Source of the DNA: an uncultured Flavobacteriaceae bacterium
GTDB taxonomy: Bacteria; Bacteroidota; Bacteroidia; Flavobacteriales; Flavobacteriaceae
Length of the DNA: 64,000 nucleotides
NCBI GenBank assembly: GCA_947500445.1
Contig: CANMSB010000005.1
Span: forward strand, 62,001 to 126,000
Direction: 5' to 3'
Below the pieces are notes generated by a model. It saw nothing but the letters and a program-made list of their open reading frames with translations, made no database searches and was not told where the DNA came from. The translations under genes and the position numbers were made by a program. Shown piece after piece: positions 17,445 through 26,238 of the stretch (the first letter of the stretch is position 1; every line of letters starts with the position of its first letter).

Positions 17445-19055
17445 ATGTCAAAAAACACACCTTCCACAATCTCTTTAGCGTCTTACGGCATAGGCCATCA
17501 ACGGGTTCATTATCAGTATAGTTCGGAGCTGTTGCACCAGCATGTTCTGGAAAAGGGTATGGGCCGGGAAGCGTCTTCGGGCGCATTGGCCATAAATACG
17601 GGCGAATTTACAGGGCGCTCCCCTAAGGACCGGTTTATCGTAAAAGATGCCATTACTGCCGACAAGATATGGTGGGGCGACATCAACATCCCGTTCGAAC
17701 CATCCAAATTTGATGCCTTGTACGATAAGGTTATTGCCTATTTGAATGAAAAAGAACTGTATGTTCGGGACTGCTACGCCTGCGCCGATGACAATTATCG
17801 GATGAATATTCGGGTAATCAACGAATATCCGTGGTCAAATTTGTTTGCTTATAATATGTTCATTCGCCCGACCGCCGAGGAACTACGAAATTTCGACCCT
17901 TCCTGGACGGTGATCAACGCTCCCGGGTTTATGGCGGATGCCGAAATTGACGGTACGCGCCAACACAACTTTGCCATTTTGAATTTTACCAGAAAGATAG
18001 CGTTGATCGGTGGTACCGGGTATACCGGGGAGATTAAAAAAGGCATCTTTTCGGCATTGAACTTTATTCTTCCGGTGGAAAAGAACACCCTGCCGATGCA
18101 TTGCTCGGCCAATGTGGGGGACGATGGAAAGACCGCTATTTTTTTCGGGCTTTCCGGAACTGGAAAAACCACCTTGTCCACGGACGCCTCGCGAAAGCTT
18201 ATCGGTGACGACGAGCATGGATGGAACAACGAAAACGCGGTCTTTAATTTTGAAGGGGGATGTTACGCCAAAGTGATCAACCTGTCCCAAGAAAAGGAAC
18301 CGGAGATTTTTGGCGCCATTAAAAAGGGTGCCCTTCTGGAGAACGTGATCATGAACGACGCCGGGGAAGTTGATTTTGGCGACACTTCCATAACCCAAAA
18401 TACGAGGGTGAGCTATCCGATATACCACATCGAGAATGTAAAAAGACCCTCTTTGGGGAACGACCCAAAAAACATTTTCTTCCTAACCGCCGATGCCTTT
18501 GGCGTGTTGCCTCCCATATCAAAACTGACGCCTAGCCAGGCGGCGTACCATTTTATATCGGGTTATACCGCGAAAGTAGCCGGAACGGAGGCTGGTGTAG
18601 TGGAGCCGGTACCGTCTTTTTCCGCCTGTTTTGGAGCGCCGTTTATGCCGTTGCATCCCGCGAAATATGCGGAAATGTTAAGCAAAAAAATGCAGGAAAG
18701 CGGTGTGAACGTATGGCTGGTCAATACGGGTTGGACAGGCGGTCCCTATGGCGTGGGGACCCGCATGAAATTGCCCTATACCCGCGCAATGATCAATGCG
18801 GTATTGAACGGGGAACTGGGCCTTTATTCTTATGACGACTACCACATTCACTCGGTATTCGGGGTGGCGCAACCGCGCAGTTGCCCCGGTGTTCCAAAAG
18901 AGGTGCTTAGCCCAAGGGCTACCTGGAACGATGATGAGGCCTACTATACCACCGCCTTTAAGCTGACGAACGCTTTCCGTGAAAACTTTAAAAAGTTTGA
19001 AGCCTATGCCAGTGAGGAAATTCGAAGGGGCGGACCACAGCGGTACGCTTTTTAA
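17445..19055 (+). CDS. pckA: Phosphoenolpyruvate carboxykinase (ATP)
   Basis: Converts oxaloacetate and ATP to phosphoenolpyruvate, ADP and CO2 in gluconeogenesis. The P-loop FFGLSGTGKTTLS is at about 226-238, the kinase-2 metal site LIGDDEHGW at about 249-257, and the PCK motif FEGGCYAKVINLS follows. At 536 residues it is full length. A strong terminator at 19112 ends it. hemD and DUF4271 converge from the other side, the usual flavobacterial order. Confidence 0.97.
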   Translation: MSKNTPSTISLASYGIGHQRVHYQYSSELLHQHVLEKGMGREASSGALAINTGEFTGRSPKDRFIVKDAITADKIWWGDINIPFEPSKFDALYDKVIAYLNEKELYVRDCYACADDNYRMNIRVINEYPWSNLFAYNMFIRPTAEELRNFDPSWTVINAPGFMADAEIDGTRQHNFAILNFTRKIALIGGTGYTGEIKKGIFSALNFILPVEKNTLPMHCSANVGDDGKTAIFFGLSGTGKTTLSTDASRKLIGDDEHGWNNENAVFNFEGGCYAKVINLSQEKEPEIFGAIKKGALLENVIMNDAGEVDFGDTSITQNTRVSYPIYHIENVKRPSLGNDPKNIFFLTADAFGVLPPISKLTPSQAAYHFISGYTAKVAGTEAGVVEPVPSFSACFGAPFMPLHPAKYAEMLSKKMQESGVNVWLVNTGWTGGPYGVGTRMKLPYTRAMINAVLNGELGLYSYDDYHIHSVFGVAQPRSCPGVPKEVLSPRATWNDDEAYYTTAFKLTNAFRENFKKFEAYASEEIRRGGPQRYAF

Positions 19056-19065
19056 GGAAGCCTAA

Positions 19066-19103
19066 TACCATTTCTACCTTAAAATTACCCATTAAAAATT
19101 GCC
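19066..19103. repeat. Solitary end of an E-type hairpin element
   Basis: TACCATTTCTACCTTAAAAT followed by TACCCATTAAAAATT closely matches, in reverse, the right end of element E (13718-13758). It is preceded by TAA (19063-19065), like other insertions. No partner end is found before the pckA terminator, so this is a truncated copy. Confidence 0.6.
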
Positions 19104-19111
19104 GATAAACG

Positions 19112-19148
19112 AAAAACCCCCTTTTAGCATTGCTAAAAGGGGGTTTTT
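19112..19148. terminator. Strong terminator between pckA and hemD
   Basis: Perfect 18-bp arms, AAAAACCCCCTTTTAGCA and its reverse complement TGCTAAAAGGGGGTTTTT, are separated by a single base, with T-runs on either strand. It serves the converging pckA and hemD units. Confidence 0.88.
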
Positions 19149-19165
19149 AAATGTTTGGATAAGTA

Positions 19166-19912
19166 CTATTTTTTATTCGCTTCGGTGATATACTTTCGCA
19201 ATGCCATGGTCATCGAAGGCGTATCCGGAGTCGGGGCCTTAATATCGATCCGAAGGCCCGCGTCGGTAGCGGCGGTTACCGTTGAGTTTCCAAAAACGGC
19301 TATTCGCGTGTCGTTCTGTTCAAAATCGGGAAAGTTTTTAAGAAGCGACTCTATTCCCGACGGGCTGAAAAACACCAAAATGTCGTAATAAACATCGCGC
19401 AGATCGGATAGGTCGCTGATGACCGTTCTGTAAAAAATTCCACGGGTCCAATTCACCCCAAGTTTATCCAGTGTTTCGGGAACGACCGGCTTTAAGGAAT
19501 CGGATGAGGGCAATAGAAAGGTTTCGCCCTTGTACTTTTTGAACATGGGTACCATGTCGATAAAGTTCATTTTACCCACATATATTTTTCTTTTACGGTA
19601 CACCACATATTTTTGAAGGTAGTATGCAACCGCTTCCGATTGGCAGAAATATTTCATGGTGTCCGGAACCTTAAAACGCATTTCTTCCGCCAGGCGAAAA
19701 TAATGGTTTACCGCATTTCTGCTGGTAAGGATAATGGCAGTGTAGTTTTTAAGGTCGATTTTTTGTTGACGAACTTCTTTGGCATCAACGCCTTCCACAT
19801 GAATGAAAGGTCTAAAGTCTACCTTAACTTTCTCCTTATCTATTAGTCGTGCGTAAGGAGAATTCTCCATTTTCGGTTCTGGTTGGGATACCAAAATCGT
19901 CTTTACTTTCAT
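19166..19912 (-). CDS. hemD: Uroporphyrinogen-III synthase
   Basis: Cyclises hydroxymethylbilane to uroporphyrinogen III in haem synthesis. This 248-residue protein has the two-lobe HemD pattern: AIILTSRNAVNHYFRLAEE in the first half and DILVFFSPSGIESLLKNFPDF in the second, then the RIAVFGNSTVTAATDAGL lobe-closing motif. HemD sequences vary strongly, but the SPSGI motif and the DUF4271-hemD-pckA neighbourhood support the call. It starts 5 bases after the stop of the DUF4271 gene. Confidence 0.88.
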   Translation of the reverse strand: MKVKTILVSQPEPKMENSPYARLIDKEKVKVDFRPFIHVEGVDAKEVRQQKIDLKNYTAIILTSRNAVNHYFRLAEEMRFKVPDTMKYFCQSEAVAYYLQKYVVYRKRKIYVGKMNFIDMVPMFKKYKGETFLLPSSDSLKPVVPETLDKLGVNWTRGIFYRTVISDLSDLRDVYYDILVFFSPSGIESLLKNFPDFEQNDTRIAVFGNSTVTAATDAGLRIDIKAPTPDTPSMTMALRKYITEANKK

Positions 19913-19917
19913 AGTTT

Positions 19918-20574
19918 TCAGTGGTTTAGGTAGCTACCAATTATTACCAAGGGTGCAATTTCGAGTGCGCAAAGGTACAAAATAAAATAGAAAAAATGAG
20001 AGGCTATAAATTTTTGATGATTCCTTAAGGCCAGCACCCAACCGATGGCATTTACCAATACAATTCCTAAAATTGCTGCATAAACCACAAATTTCGAGTC
20101 CTTTAGCACATAGCAGAGGATGCAATTGGCGAGAAACATGAGAATACCGCTATAGTTCAAGTACGACAATTTTTTGAACAGTATTTCGGAAATCACCTTT
20201 TTCGACCCAAAAATATATCCGTTCCCCAGTTGCAGCAACACTTTTGTGGTCAAGAACAGCAATAGGTAGAGCAGGGTAAACAAAAAAACCGAGGGATACG
20301 ATTCACGTCCCATATCCAGAAGAATGCCCCGGGCCAAATAAATAAAAATAGCACCGTTGATCAGTTGGAACAAGGTAAAGAACACATGAAACCAGTTCAT
20401 CAAACGGTCTTTCTTGTTATAGAGGAATACGTACTTATTGTTGAAGGGTAAAATAATGAAATTTAAAAACCGGGTATATGACATGCTCTTGGCCATGACC
20501 ATAAAAAGCAAGCTGGTAAAAAGCAATATGGTAATCCAATCGACGGTCGTACTCGTTCTCAGTATGGGTTCCAT
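19918..20574 (-). CDS. DUF4271 membrane protein
   Basis: This 218-residue protein has about six hydrophobic segments and the sequence pattern of DUF4271, which precedes hemD throughout Bacteroidota. Function unknown. The ATG directly abuts the stop of the upstream glycosyltransferase (no bases between), so the three minus-strand genes probably form one operon. Confidence 0.85.
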   Translation of the reverse strand: MEPILRTSTTVDWITILLFTSLLFMVMAKSMSYTRFLNFIILPFNNKYVFLYNKKDRLMNWFHVFFTLFQLINGAIFIYLARGILLDMGRESYPSVFLFTLLYLLLFLTTKVLLQLGNGYIFGSKKVISEILFKKLSYLNYSGILMFLANCILCYVLKDSKFVVYAAILGIVLVNAIGWVLALRNHQKFIASHFFYFILYLCALEIAPLVIIGSYLNH

Positions 20575-22242
20575 TTACTCCAATTTTGTGGTTTTGCCGT
20601 TAAGTCCGACGTGCAGGCCGTTCCCGGAAAGTCCGATTCGAAAGTATCTGGGGTCCTTAAACGTTGTCTTTGGAAAGGTAAACGTAAAATATGTGGTATC
20701 ATTTGCCATTAAGGCCGTTTTTTTTGTGTCCTTAAGTACGGTTTGTAACGGGAGCACTTTTTTTACCTTTTTATAATCGTTGGTGTAAGCGATTCCGAAG
20801 GTTATTTTGTCGAGGGCAATGGGCTTGTCATAGGGGTTGTATACTTTGAGCAAATGGGGTCCGTCGTTCGAAAGTGCGAACTTTTTGTCCTCTAGATACA
20901 CCCGAAGCTTTCGGTACGATTCAAAATGGGGTATTTTTTTTCCGTAAAACGCTTCGTCCTTTATATTTCGGAACACCACCGGCTCCTTGGCCATATAATG
21001 CGAAATGTAATACACGTCCTTGCCCTGCATTTTCGCTTCGCTATCATCAATGGAATATTGATTCTGGCGATAATTGATGTTGTTTAGCGAAAAGGTCTCG
21101 TTTCCGGTATAAAAGGCGTACATCGGGGCAAGGCGGTAACTGTTTTCAAACACCACGGGCCCTTTGCCGATTTCGTTTTGTAATTCCCCCGTCCATCGCT
21201 CGTTGTCATGACTTTCATAGTGTACCGGAAACAATGCCGGTACCGCTAGGCCGATACGTAGGTATAACAATATCACAATATTGGCAATGCCCATACGCAC
21301 CATCCACTTGCGGGTAACGGGGTCTTGAATGAGTTGCCTGAATACCAGAACCACCAAGGGGATCGATACGACAATGATCCACTGGGTCTGTACCCTGCGA
21401 TTGAAACTGGAGACGAAAAAGAAAAGGAGTACCCCATAGGTAAGGTATAAAAGTGCCTTGGTAAAGGGGTCTTTCGCCTTGGTCTTGAACACTGCCCGGT
21501 ACACCCAGGGGAAGGTGAGCCCGAGAATGGCAATAAGGTTTACAAAATAGCCGAGGGTATATTTTTCGAAGCGATAGGCGCCGTTCGGGCGTTCAAAAAG
21601 ATGGTATAAGATGGAGACGAAATCGTGCTCGTACAACCATAAAAAATGGGGAACGTAGGCCAGTAGAGCTACCAGTACCGCCAACCAGGCAAGTTTGTTG
21701 GTCAACAGTCTTACATTGGATAGTATTACGAACAGGATCACTAGTACCGCGTGATACTTGCTGTACATGAGCCCTGCCATGACCAGACCCATACCAACGG
21801 CGATCAAGATGGAGGGACTGGCGATAAACTTTTTATAGGTCCAAAGAAAAAGGGCGGTAAAAAAGAGCAACGGCGTATCGGGGAGCGTAAAAAAACCATA
21901 GGCGTTCAATAAGGTCATGGAAAACGCCACGATGAAAAAATGGGGTACAAAACGGTTTTTATGTACCGTATCGATAGTACGCCACAACACCGCTAAAGTA
22001 CCGACGGAGAACAGACAGCTTATAAAACGTACGCCCAATTCCCCATCAAAGAGCAGGCTACCTGCCCGTATCATCCAGGCTACCATAGGAGGGTGGTCAA
22101 AATAACCGAAAGCAATGTGTTTGGCGTAATGCCAATAATAGGCCTCGTCAAAAATCAGTTCGGTGTAAGCGGCCTGTACAATGTTGATGACGAAAATGGC
22201 GCCCAACAGATACAAAAAACGTTTTGGAAACTTAGGAGGCAT
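20575..22242 (-). CDS. GT39-type membrane glycosyltransferase (ArnT/PMT-like)
   Basis: A multi-span enzyme of about 555 residues. The family GT39 signature FDEAYYWHYAKHIAFGYFDHPPMVAW lies at the N-terminus: the Asp-Glu pair is the catalytic/metal site, and DHPP is typical of ArnT-like enzymes. These use polyprenyl-phosphate sugars, and a polyprenol-phosphate mannosyltransferase-like gene is divergent next door and could supply the donor. I prefer ATG 22242 to the in-frame GTG at 22260. A hydrophilic C-terminal domain (about 360-555) follows the membrane part. Confidence 0.85.
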   Translation of the reverse strand: MPPKFPKRFLYLLGAIFVINIVQAAYTELIFDEAYYWHYAKHIAFGYFDHPPMVAWMIRAGSLLFDGELGVRFISCLFSVGTLAVLWRTIDTVHKNRFVPHFFIVAFSMTLLNAYGFFTLPDTPLLFFTALFLWTYKKFIASPSILIAVGMGLVMAGLMYSKYHAVLVILFVILSNVRLLTNKLAWLAVLVALLAYVPHFLWLYEHDFVSILYHLFERPNGAYRFEKYTLGYFVNLIAILGLTFPWVYRAVFKTKAKDPFTKALLYLTYGVLLFFFVSSFNRRVQTQWIIVVSIPLVVLVFRQLIQDPVTRKWMVRMGIANIVILLYLRIGLAVPALFPVHYESHDNERWTGELQNEIGKGPVVFENSYRLAPMYAFYTGNETFSLNNINYRQNQYSIDDSEAKMQGKDVYYISHYMAKEPVVFRNIKDEAFYGKKIPHFESYRKLRVYLEDKKFALSNDGPHLLKVYNPYDKPIALDKITFGIAYTNDYKKVKKVLPLQTVLKDTKKTALMANDTTYFTFTFPKTTFKDPRYFRIGLSGNGLHVGLNGKTTKLE

Positions 22243-22401
22243 GGCACGGACTTGGTTCACGACGGCAAAATTACAAATTCTACCGCATTACGGCTTGTTT
22301 GACGGCATGTATTCCATCGCGTTATTGGTCATGGGAGTACGAACGGAGCTTAAAAAAAGTATAAATAGCGATATGCTGTTTTAACCACCTCGGAAAAACA
22401 C

Positions 22402-22409
22402 TATTTTTG
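22402..22409 (+). promoter_or_regulatory. -7 box upstream of the GT2 gene
   Basis: TATTTTTG lies 21 bases before ATG 22431 and fits TAnnTTTG. The -33 part is not clear. Confidence 0.45.
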
Positions 22410-22430
22410 CCCAAACGCGAACAAAAGGCA

Positions 22431-23159
22431 ATGTCCGACAGCTTAGTTATTATTCCCACATACAATGAAATCGAGAATATCGAAGCCATTGTAAAAGCTG
22501 TTTTCGATTTGGAAAAGGATTTTCATGTTCTGGTAGTGGACGATAATTCCCCTGATGGTACCGCTGCCATGGTACAAAGACTGCAACAAACGTTCCCCGA
22601 TAACCTTTTTTTGGAGGTGCGTCATGAAAAATCGGGTCTGGGAACGGCCTATATCCATGGTTTTAAGTGGGCCATTGCCCGCAAATACGATTATATTTTT
22701 GAAATGGACGCCGATTTTTCCCATAGTCCTCCCGATTTGGAGCGCTTGTATGGGGCTTGTGTACAGGGTGCCGATATGTCGGTAGGGTCTCGGTATAAAA
22801 AAGGGGTAAATGTGGTAAACTGGCCGTTGTACCGGGTGCTACTATCCTATGGTGCTTCTTTTTATGTAAAAATGATAACGGGAATGCGCGTACACGACCC
22901 CACTGCGGGCTTTGTATGTTACAAACGGCATGTACTGGAAAACATCGCCTTGGATTCCGTACGCTTTGTGGGGTATGCCTTTCAGATAGAAATGAAGTTT
23001 AGAACCTACCTTCTGGGCTATACCATAGAAGAGGTCTCCATTGTGTTCAGGGATCGGGTAAAGGGAAAATCAAAAATGAGCGGGTCCATTATCAAGGAAG
23101 CGGTTTTTGGTGTTTTTATGATGAAGATGCGCAGCATGTTCCAAAAAAATAGATTTTAG
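22431..23159 (+). CDS. Polyprenol monophosphomannose synthase-like GT2 glycosyltransferase
   Basis: This GT-A enzyme of 242 residues moves a sugar from a nucleotide donor to polyprenyl phosphate. Key motifs: VIIPTYNEIENI near the start, VVDDNSPDGTAAMV for nucleotide binding, the DxD-type site EMDADFSHSPPDL, and the acceptor-side motif DPTAGFVCYKR. There is no C-terminal membrane domain, as in DPM1. I chose ATG 22431; an upstream TTG at 22407 overlaps the promoter box. The next gene starts 1 base after the stop. Confidence 0.9.
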   Translation: MSDSLVIIPTYNEIENIEAIVKAVFDLEKDFHVLVVDDNSPDGTAAMVQRLQQTFPDNLFLEVRHEKSGLGTAYIHGFKWAIARKYDYIFEMDADFSHSPPDLERLYGACVQGADMSVGSRYKKGVNVVNWPLYRVLLSYGASFYVKMITGMRVHDPTAGFVCYKRHVLENIALDSVRFVGYAFQIEMKFRTYLLGYTIEEVSIVFRDRVKGKSKMSGSIIKEAVFGVFMMKMRSMFQKNRF

Positions 23160-23160
23160 C

Positions 23161-24498
23161 ATGGGTAAAAAATTGTTAAAGAACGCCAGCATTGTCGATG
23201 TCCACGGTATCCGTATGGGCGACGTGTTGATCGACGATGAGGTGATTTTAAAAATAGGTACGGATATCAGCGATCCCAATGCCACGGTATACGACTTGGA
23301 GGGGAAGCATTTATTGCCCGGGGTGATAGACGATCAAGTGCATTTTAGGGAACCCGGCCTTACCCATAAAGGGAATATTGCCTCGGAAAGCAGGGCGGCC
23401 GTAGCGGGGGGGATTACCACCTTTATGGAGCAACCCAACACCAATCCGCAAACAGTGACCATAGCAAAATTGGAAAAAAAGTTCCAAATGGCGGCCGATA
23501 GCGCTTTCGCCAATTATTCCTTTCTTTTTGGGGGGACCAATGACAATTTGGAAGAGCTGAAACGGCTCGACAAAAATGCCTGTTCCGGGGTGAAGTTGTT
23601 TTTGGGCTCTTCTACCGGAAACATGTTGGTCGATGATGAAGCCGTTATCGAACAGATATTTTTGAATACGGAAATGGTTATTTCCGCCCACTGCGAGGAC
23701 GAGGGAACCATTAAAAGAAACTTGGAAACCTTCAAAAACCAGTACGGCGATGCCATACCGATACCCCTACATCCTCAGATCCGTAGTGAAGAAGCCTGTT
23801 ACCTGTCTTCTTCCAAAGCGATAGCGCTTGCCAAAAAAACGGGAGCGCGTTTGCATGTGTTTCACCTCTCTACGGGTAAGGAGACCGAGCTGTTCCGGAA
23901 CGATATCCCCTTGTCCGAGAAGAAAATTACCGCTGAGGTATGCATACACCATTTATGGTTTTCCGATGCCGATTACGATACCAAGGGCACTTTGATCAAA
24001 TGGAACCCCGCGGTAAAGACCGCTTCGGATAGGGAACGCTTATGGGAAGCCTTGCTCGATGATCGTTTGGACGTTATCGCAACGGACCACGCCCCGCATT
24101 TGATGGAAGAAAAGCAAAACGTGTATACCAAGGCACCTTCGGGAGGCCCTTTGGTACAACATGCCTTGCCCGCCATGTTGGAAAAATTTCACGATGGGGT
24201 CATTTCCTTGGAAAAAATTGTCGAAAAAATGTGCCTCAATCCTGCCATTTTATTTCAGATCGACCGTCGGGGGGTTATTAAGGAAGGGTATTTTGCGGAT
24301 CTTGTAGCGGTCGATCTTGATGATCCCTGGCAGGTGACACCGGATACCATTGCGTACAAATGTGGGTGGTCCCCATTTGATGGACATACTTTTCGCTCCC
24401 AAATAACCCATACTTTTGTAAACGGACATTTGGCCTATGAAAATGGCCGATTTTCGGAGCATAGAAATGCAAAAAGATTGACTTTTGACAGAGCTTAA
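23161..24498 (+). CDS. pyrC: Dihydroorotase, Bacteroidota type
   Basis: Cyclises carbamoyl aspartate to dihydroorotate in pyrimidine synthesis; 445 residues of the amidohydrolase fold. Visible motifs: VIDDQVHFREPGLTHKG (59-71), metal His in SAHCEDE, EVCIHHLWF, and the catalytic Asp in ATDHAPH. The usual first metal ligand pair His-x-His appears as Gln-x-His (Gln59, His61), which I recall as normal for this clade's enzymes; it may mean an altered metal site. It sits between the GT2 and DUF4296 genes, a conserved flavobacterial trio. Confidence 0.9.
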   Translation: MGKKLLKNASIVDVHGIRMGDVLIDDEVILKIGTDISDPNATVYDLEGKHLLPGVIDDQVHFREPGLTHKGNIASESRAAVAGGITTFMEQPNTNPQTVTIAKLEKKFQMAADSAFANYSFLFGGTNDNLEELKRLDKNACSGVKLFLGSSTGNMLVDDEAVIEQIFLNTEMVISAHCEDEGTIKRNLETFKNQYGDAIPIPLHPQIRSEEACYLSSSKAIALAKKTGARLHVFHLSTGKETELFRNDIPLSEKKITAEVCIHHLWFSDADYDTKGTLIKWNPAVKTASDRERLWEALLDDRLDVIATDHAPHLMEEKQNVYTKAPSGGPLVQHALPAMLEKFHDGVISLEKIVEKMCLNPAILFQIDRRGVIKEGYFADLVAVDLDDPWQVTPDTIAYKCGWSPFDGHTFRSQITHTFVNGHLAYENGRFSEHRNAKRLTFDRA

Positions 24499-24964
24499 AA
24501 ACATAGTATTGGCCATAGGTTTTTCGATAACAATATTGTTGTTTCAGGCTTGTGGGGAAAAAGCGATCGAGCCTCCGGAACGTTTGATAGCGAAGGACAA
24601 AATGATAACGGTATTGACCGATCTTACCCTTTTGAACGCCGCTAAAGTCACCAATATAAGCGTGCTCGAGGAGAACGGGGTGGAACCGATGGCCTATCTT
24701 TTTCAAAAACACGATATCGATAGCCTACAGTTTGTAGAGAGCAACAGATACTATGCGTCCTTGCCCTTGGTGTATGAAGACATTCATGTGCAGATAAAAA
24801 AGCGTATCGAAAGTCAGCAGGAAACCATTTTGGCGGCCAAGAAGGAAAAAGATAGTCTTAAACTGATCGAGCGGGAGGCCAATAAGAAGAAGAAAAAGAA
24901 AAAAACCGATACGGTAAAGGGTTCGGAGGCCAAAAAAGCAGCGATCAAGAACGCTCTTCAATAA
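24485..24964 (+). CDS. DUF4296 lipoprotein
   Basis: This roughly 159-residue protein has a type II signal peptide (ITILLFQAC, lipid-attachment Cys about 23), a DUF4296 domain (about 30-115) and a Lys-rich tail (KKKKKKTD) that may bind nucleic acid or polyanions. Function unknown. No ATG is available; TTG at 24485 gives the best signal peptide and overlaps the dihydroorotase end by 14 bases, implying coupling. The 3' end overlaps the convergent epimerase gene by 20 bases. Confidence 0.75.
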   Translation: MTELKNIVLAIGFSITILLFQACGEKAIEPPERLIAKDKMITVLTDLTLLNAAKVTNISVLEENGVEPMAYLFQKHDIDSLQFVESNRYYASLPLVYEDIHVQIKKRIESQQETILAAKKEKDSLKLIEREANKKKKKKKTDTVKGSEAKKAAIKNALQ

Positions 24965-25952
24965 ATTTTTGGCACGAAAAAGCGATGGCCGGGGCAACAG
25001 GCTCAAAATCAAAATCGAGCTCTTTTTTACTTTTCTGCGTATCGTAACGCTCCTGTTGTCTTAAAGAACGGATTCCATTTTTGGTCAGCTTTCGGGCGTT
25101 ACCGCTAACCAGGCTCCATAGCCGATCCATCCAACGTAAGAGGTCGAGCTGCCAAAAGCGCAATACCGTTTTGGGCATAGGTTTGTTAAGGCTATCGGCA
25201 AACAGTTCCAGCATTTTTTTGTAGGTCAAATTTTCGGAAACGGCAAGGTATCGTTCGTTGCGAACCGGACTTTCCATAAGTTTCAACATCAAACGGACCA
25301 CATCGTTTACCGTAACAAATCCGGTGCCGCCCGGTGGATAAAATCGAGAACCTCGGTCGGCGGTGGTAAAAAGGTTGCCGCTGCCGCCTTTCCAAAATCC
25401 CGGGCCTATGATAATTCCGGGGTTTACCGTTACAACGGTAAGCCCCTCCTGCGCACCCCGCCATACTTCCAGTTCCGCTAGGTATTTGGAGCGTGCATAC
25501 ACATTGGCATGCTGTTCGGTAAACTCGTTTTCTTCATTGGTCATGGCTCCCGAAACACGGGATCCCAAGGTGGCGATGCTGCTCACATAGCAGAGTTTTT
25601 CAATTGAAAATAGCAAACACAGGTTTACGATATTGGCCGTTCCCTCGGCGTTTACCTTTAACAATCGTTCATAATCGTTAGGGTCGAAGGAAATATAGGC
25701 CGCAGCATGGTATACTTTGGTAATCCCTTCGAAGGCGCTCTCCAATGTGGGAATGTCGTTGATGTCGGCTTGGTGCCAACTTATTTTTTCAAATAGTTCG
25801 GAAGCGTTTTCATGGTAGTACGAGAATATTTTTAGAACGGTCTCCTTGCTTTTTGGGTCGCGATAGAGCGCACGCACGGGAAGTCCTTTTTTCGCCAGCT
25901 GTACCAACAAATGTGACCCCACCAAACCCGTACCGCCAGTAACCAAAATCAT
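24945..25952 (-). CDS. NAD-dependent epimerase/dehydratase-family protein
   Basis: An extended short-chain dehydrogenase of 335 residues. The dinucleotide motif is MILVTGGTGLVGSHLL (residues 1-16). The active-site Tyr-x-x-x-Lys is in NVYARSKYLAELEVW, and the upstream Ser is in CYVSSIATLG. This shape resembles dihydroflavonol-reductase-like enzymes rather than GalE, so a sugar substrate should not be assumed. Confidence 0.85.
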   Translation of the reverse strand: MILVTGGTGLVGSHLLVQLAKKGLPVRALYRDPKSKETVLKIFSYYHENASELFEKISWHQADINDIPTLESAFEGITKVYHAAAYISFDPNDYERLLKVNAEGTANIVNLCLLFSIEKLCYVSSIATLGSRVSGAMTNEENEFTEQHANVYARSKYLAELEVWRGAQEGLTVVTVNPGIIIGPGFWKGGSGNLFTTADRGSRFYPPGGTGFVTVNDVVRLMLKLMESPVRNERYLAVSENLTYKKMLELFADSLNKPMPKTVLRFWQLDLLRWMDRLWSLVSGNARKLTKNGIRSLRQQERYDTQKSKKELDFDFEPVAPAIAFSCQKFIEERS

Positions 25953-26021
25953 TGGTCAAAGTTAGCGATTTGAACTGGATTAATTTGAGAGGGCAAATGG
26001 GAAAACACAAACGGAGTTCCT

Positions 26022-26203
26022 GAACTCGTTTTGAGTTGTTGTTTGTAACCGAGAACGAAGGCTTTTGTGACGTAATGAAGCCATTTTATGATTGCATAGC
26101 TCCCGAGGGTTCGGGACTACGGAAGCTGAAAATGGCAAAATTACGGTGCAAAATGCGACCCCGAATCTTCGGGGGTAGTAAAAGAATAACTTAAGACGAG
26201 TTC
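26022..26203. mobile_element. Hairpin element D, 182 bp, upstream of tyrS
   Basis: The ends are GAACTCGTTTTGAGTTGTTG and, on the other strand, GAACTCGTCTTAAGTTATTC. The middle holds GCATAGC and CTACGG around a CCCGAGGGTTCGGG hairpin (26094-26122). On the minus strand the inner sequence is clearly homologous to element A (60864-61035) although the ends differ. The flanks CCT and CTT differ by one base. It fills most of the gap between the epimerase gene and tyrS. Confidence 0.75.
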
Positions 26204-26206
26204 CTT

Positions 26207-26214
26207 TATATTTG
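26207..26214 (+). promoter_or_regulatory. -7 box for tyrS, just outside element D
   Basis: TATATTTG fits TAnnTTTG and lies 24 bases before the tyrS ATG and 3 bases after element D. Any -33 element would fall inside the element, so the insertion may have changed this promoter. Confidence 0.5.
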
Positions 26215-26238
26215 CAGCGGTATTTCAAAGACGAACGA

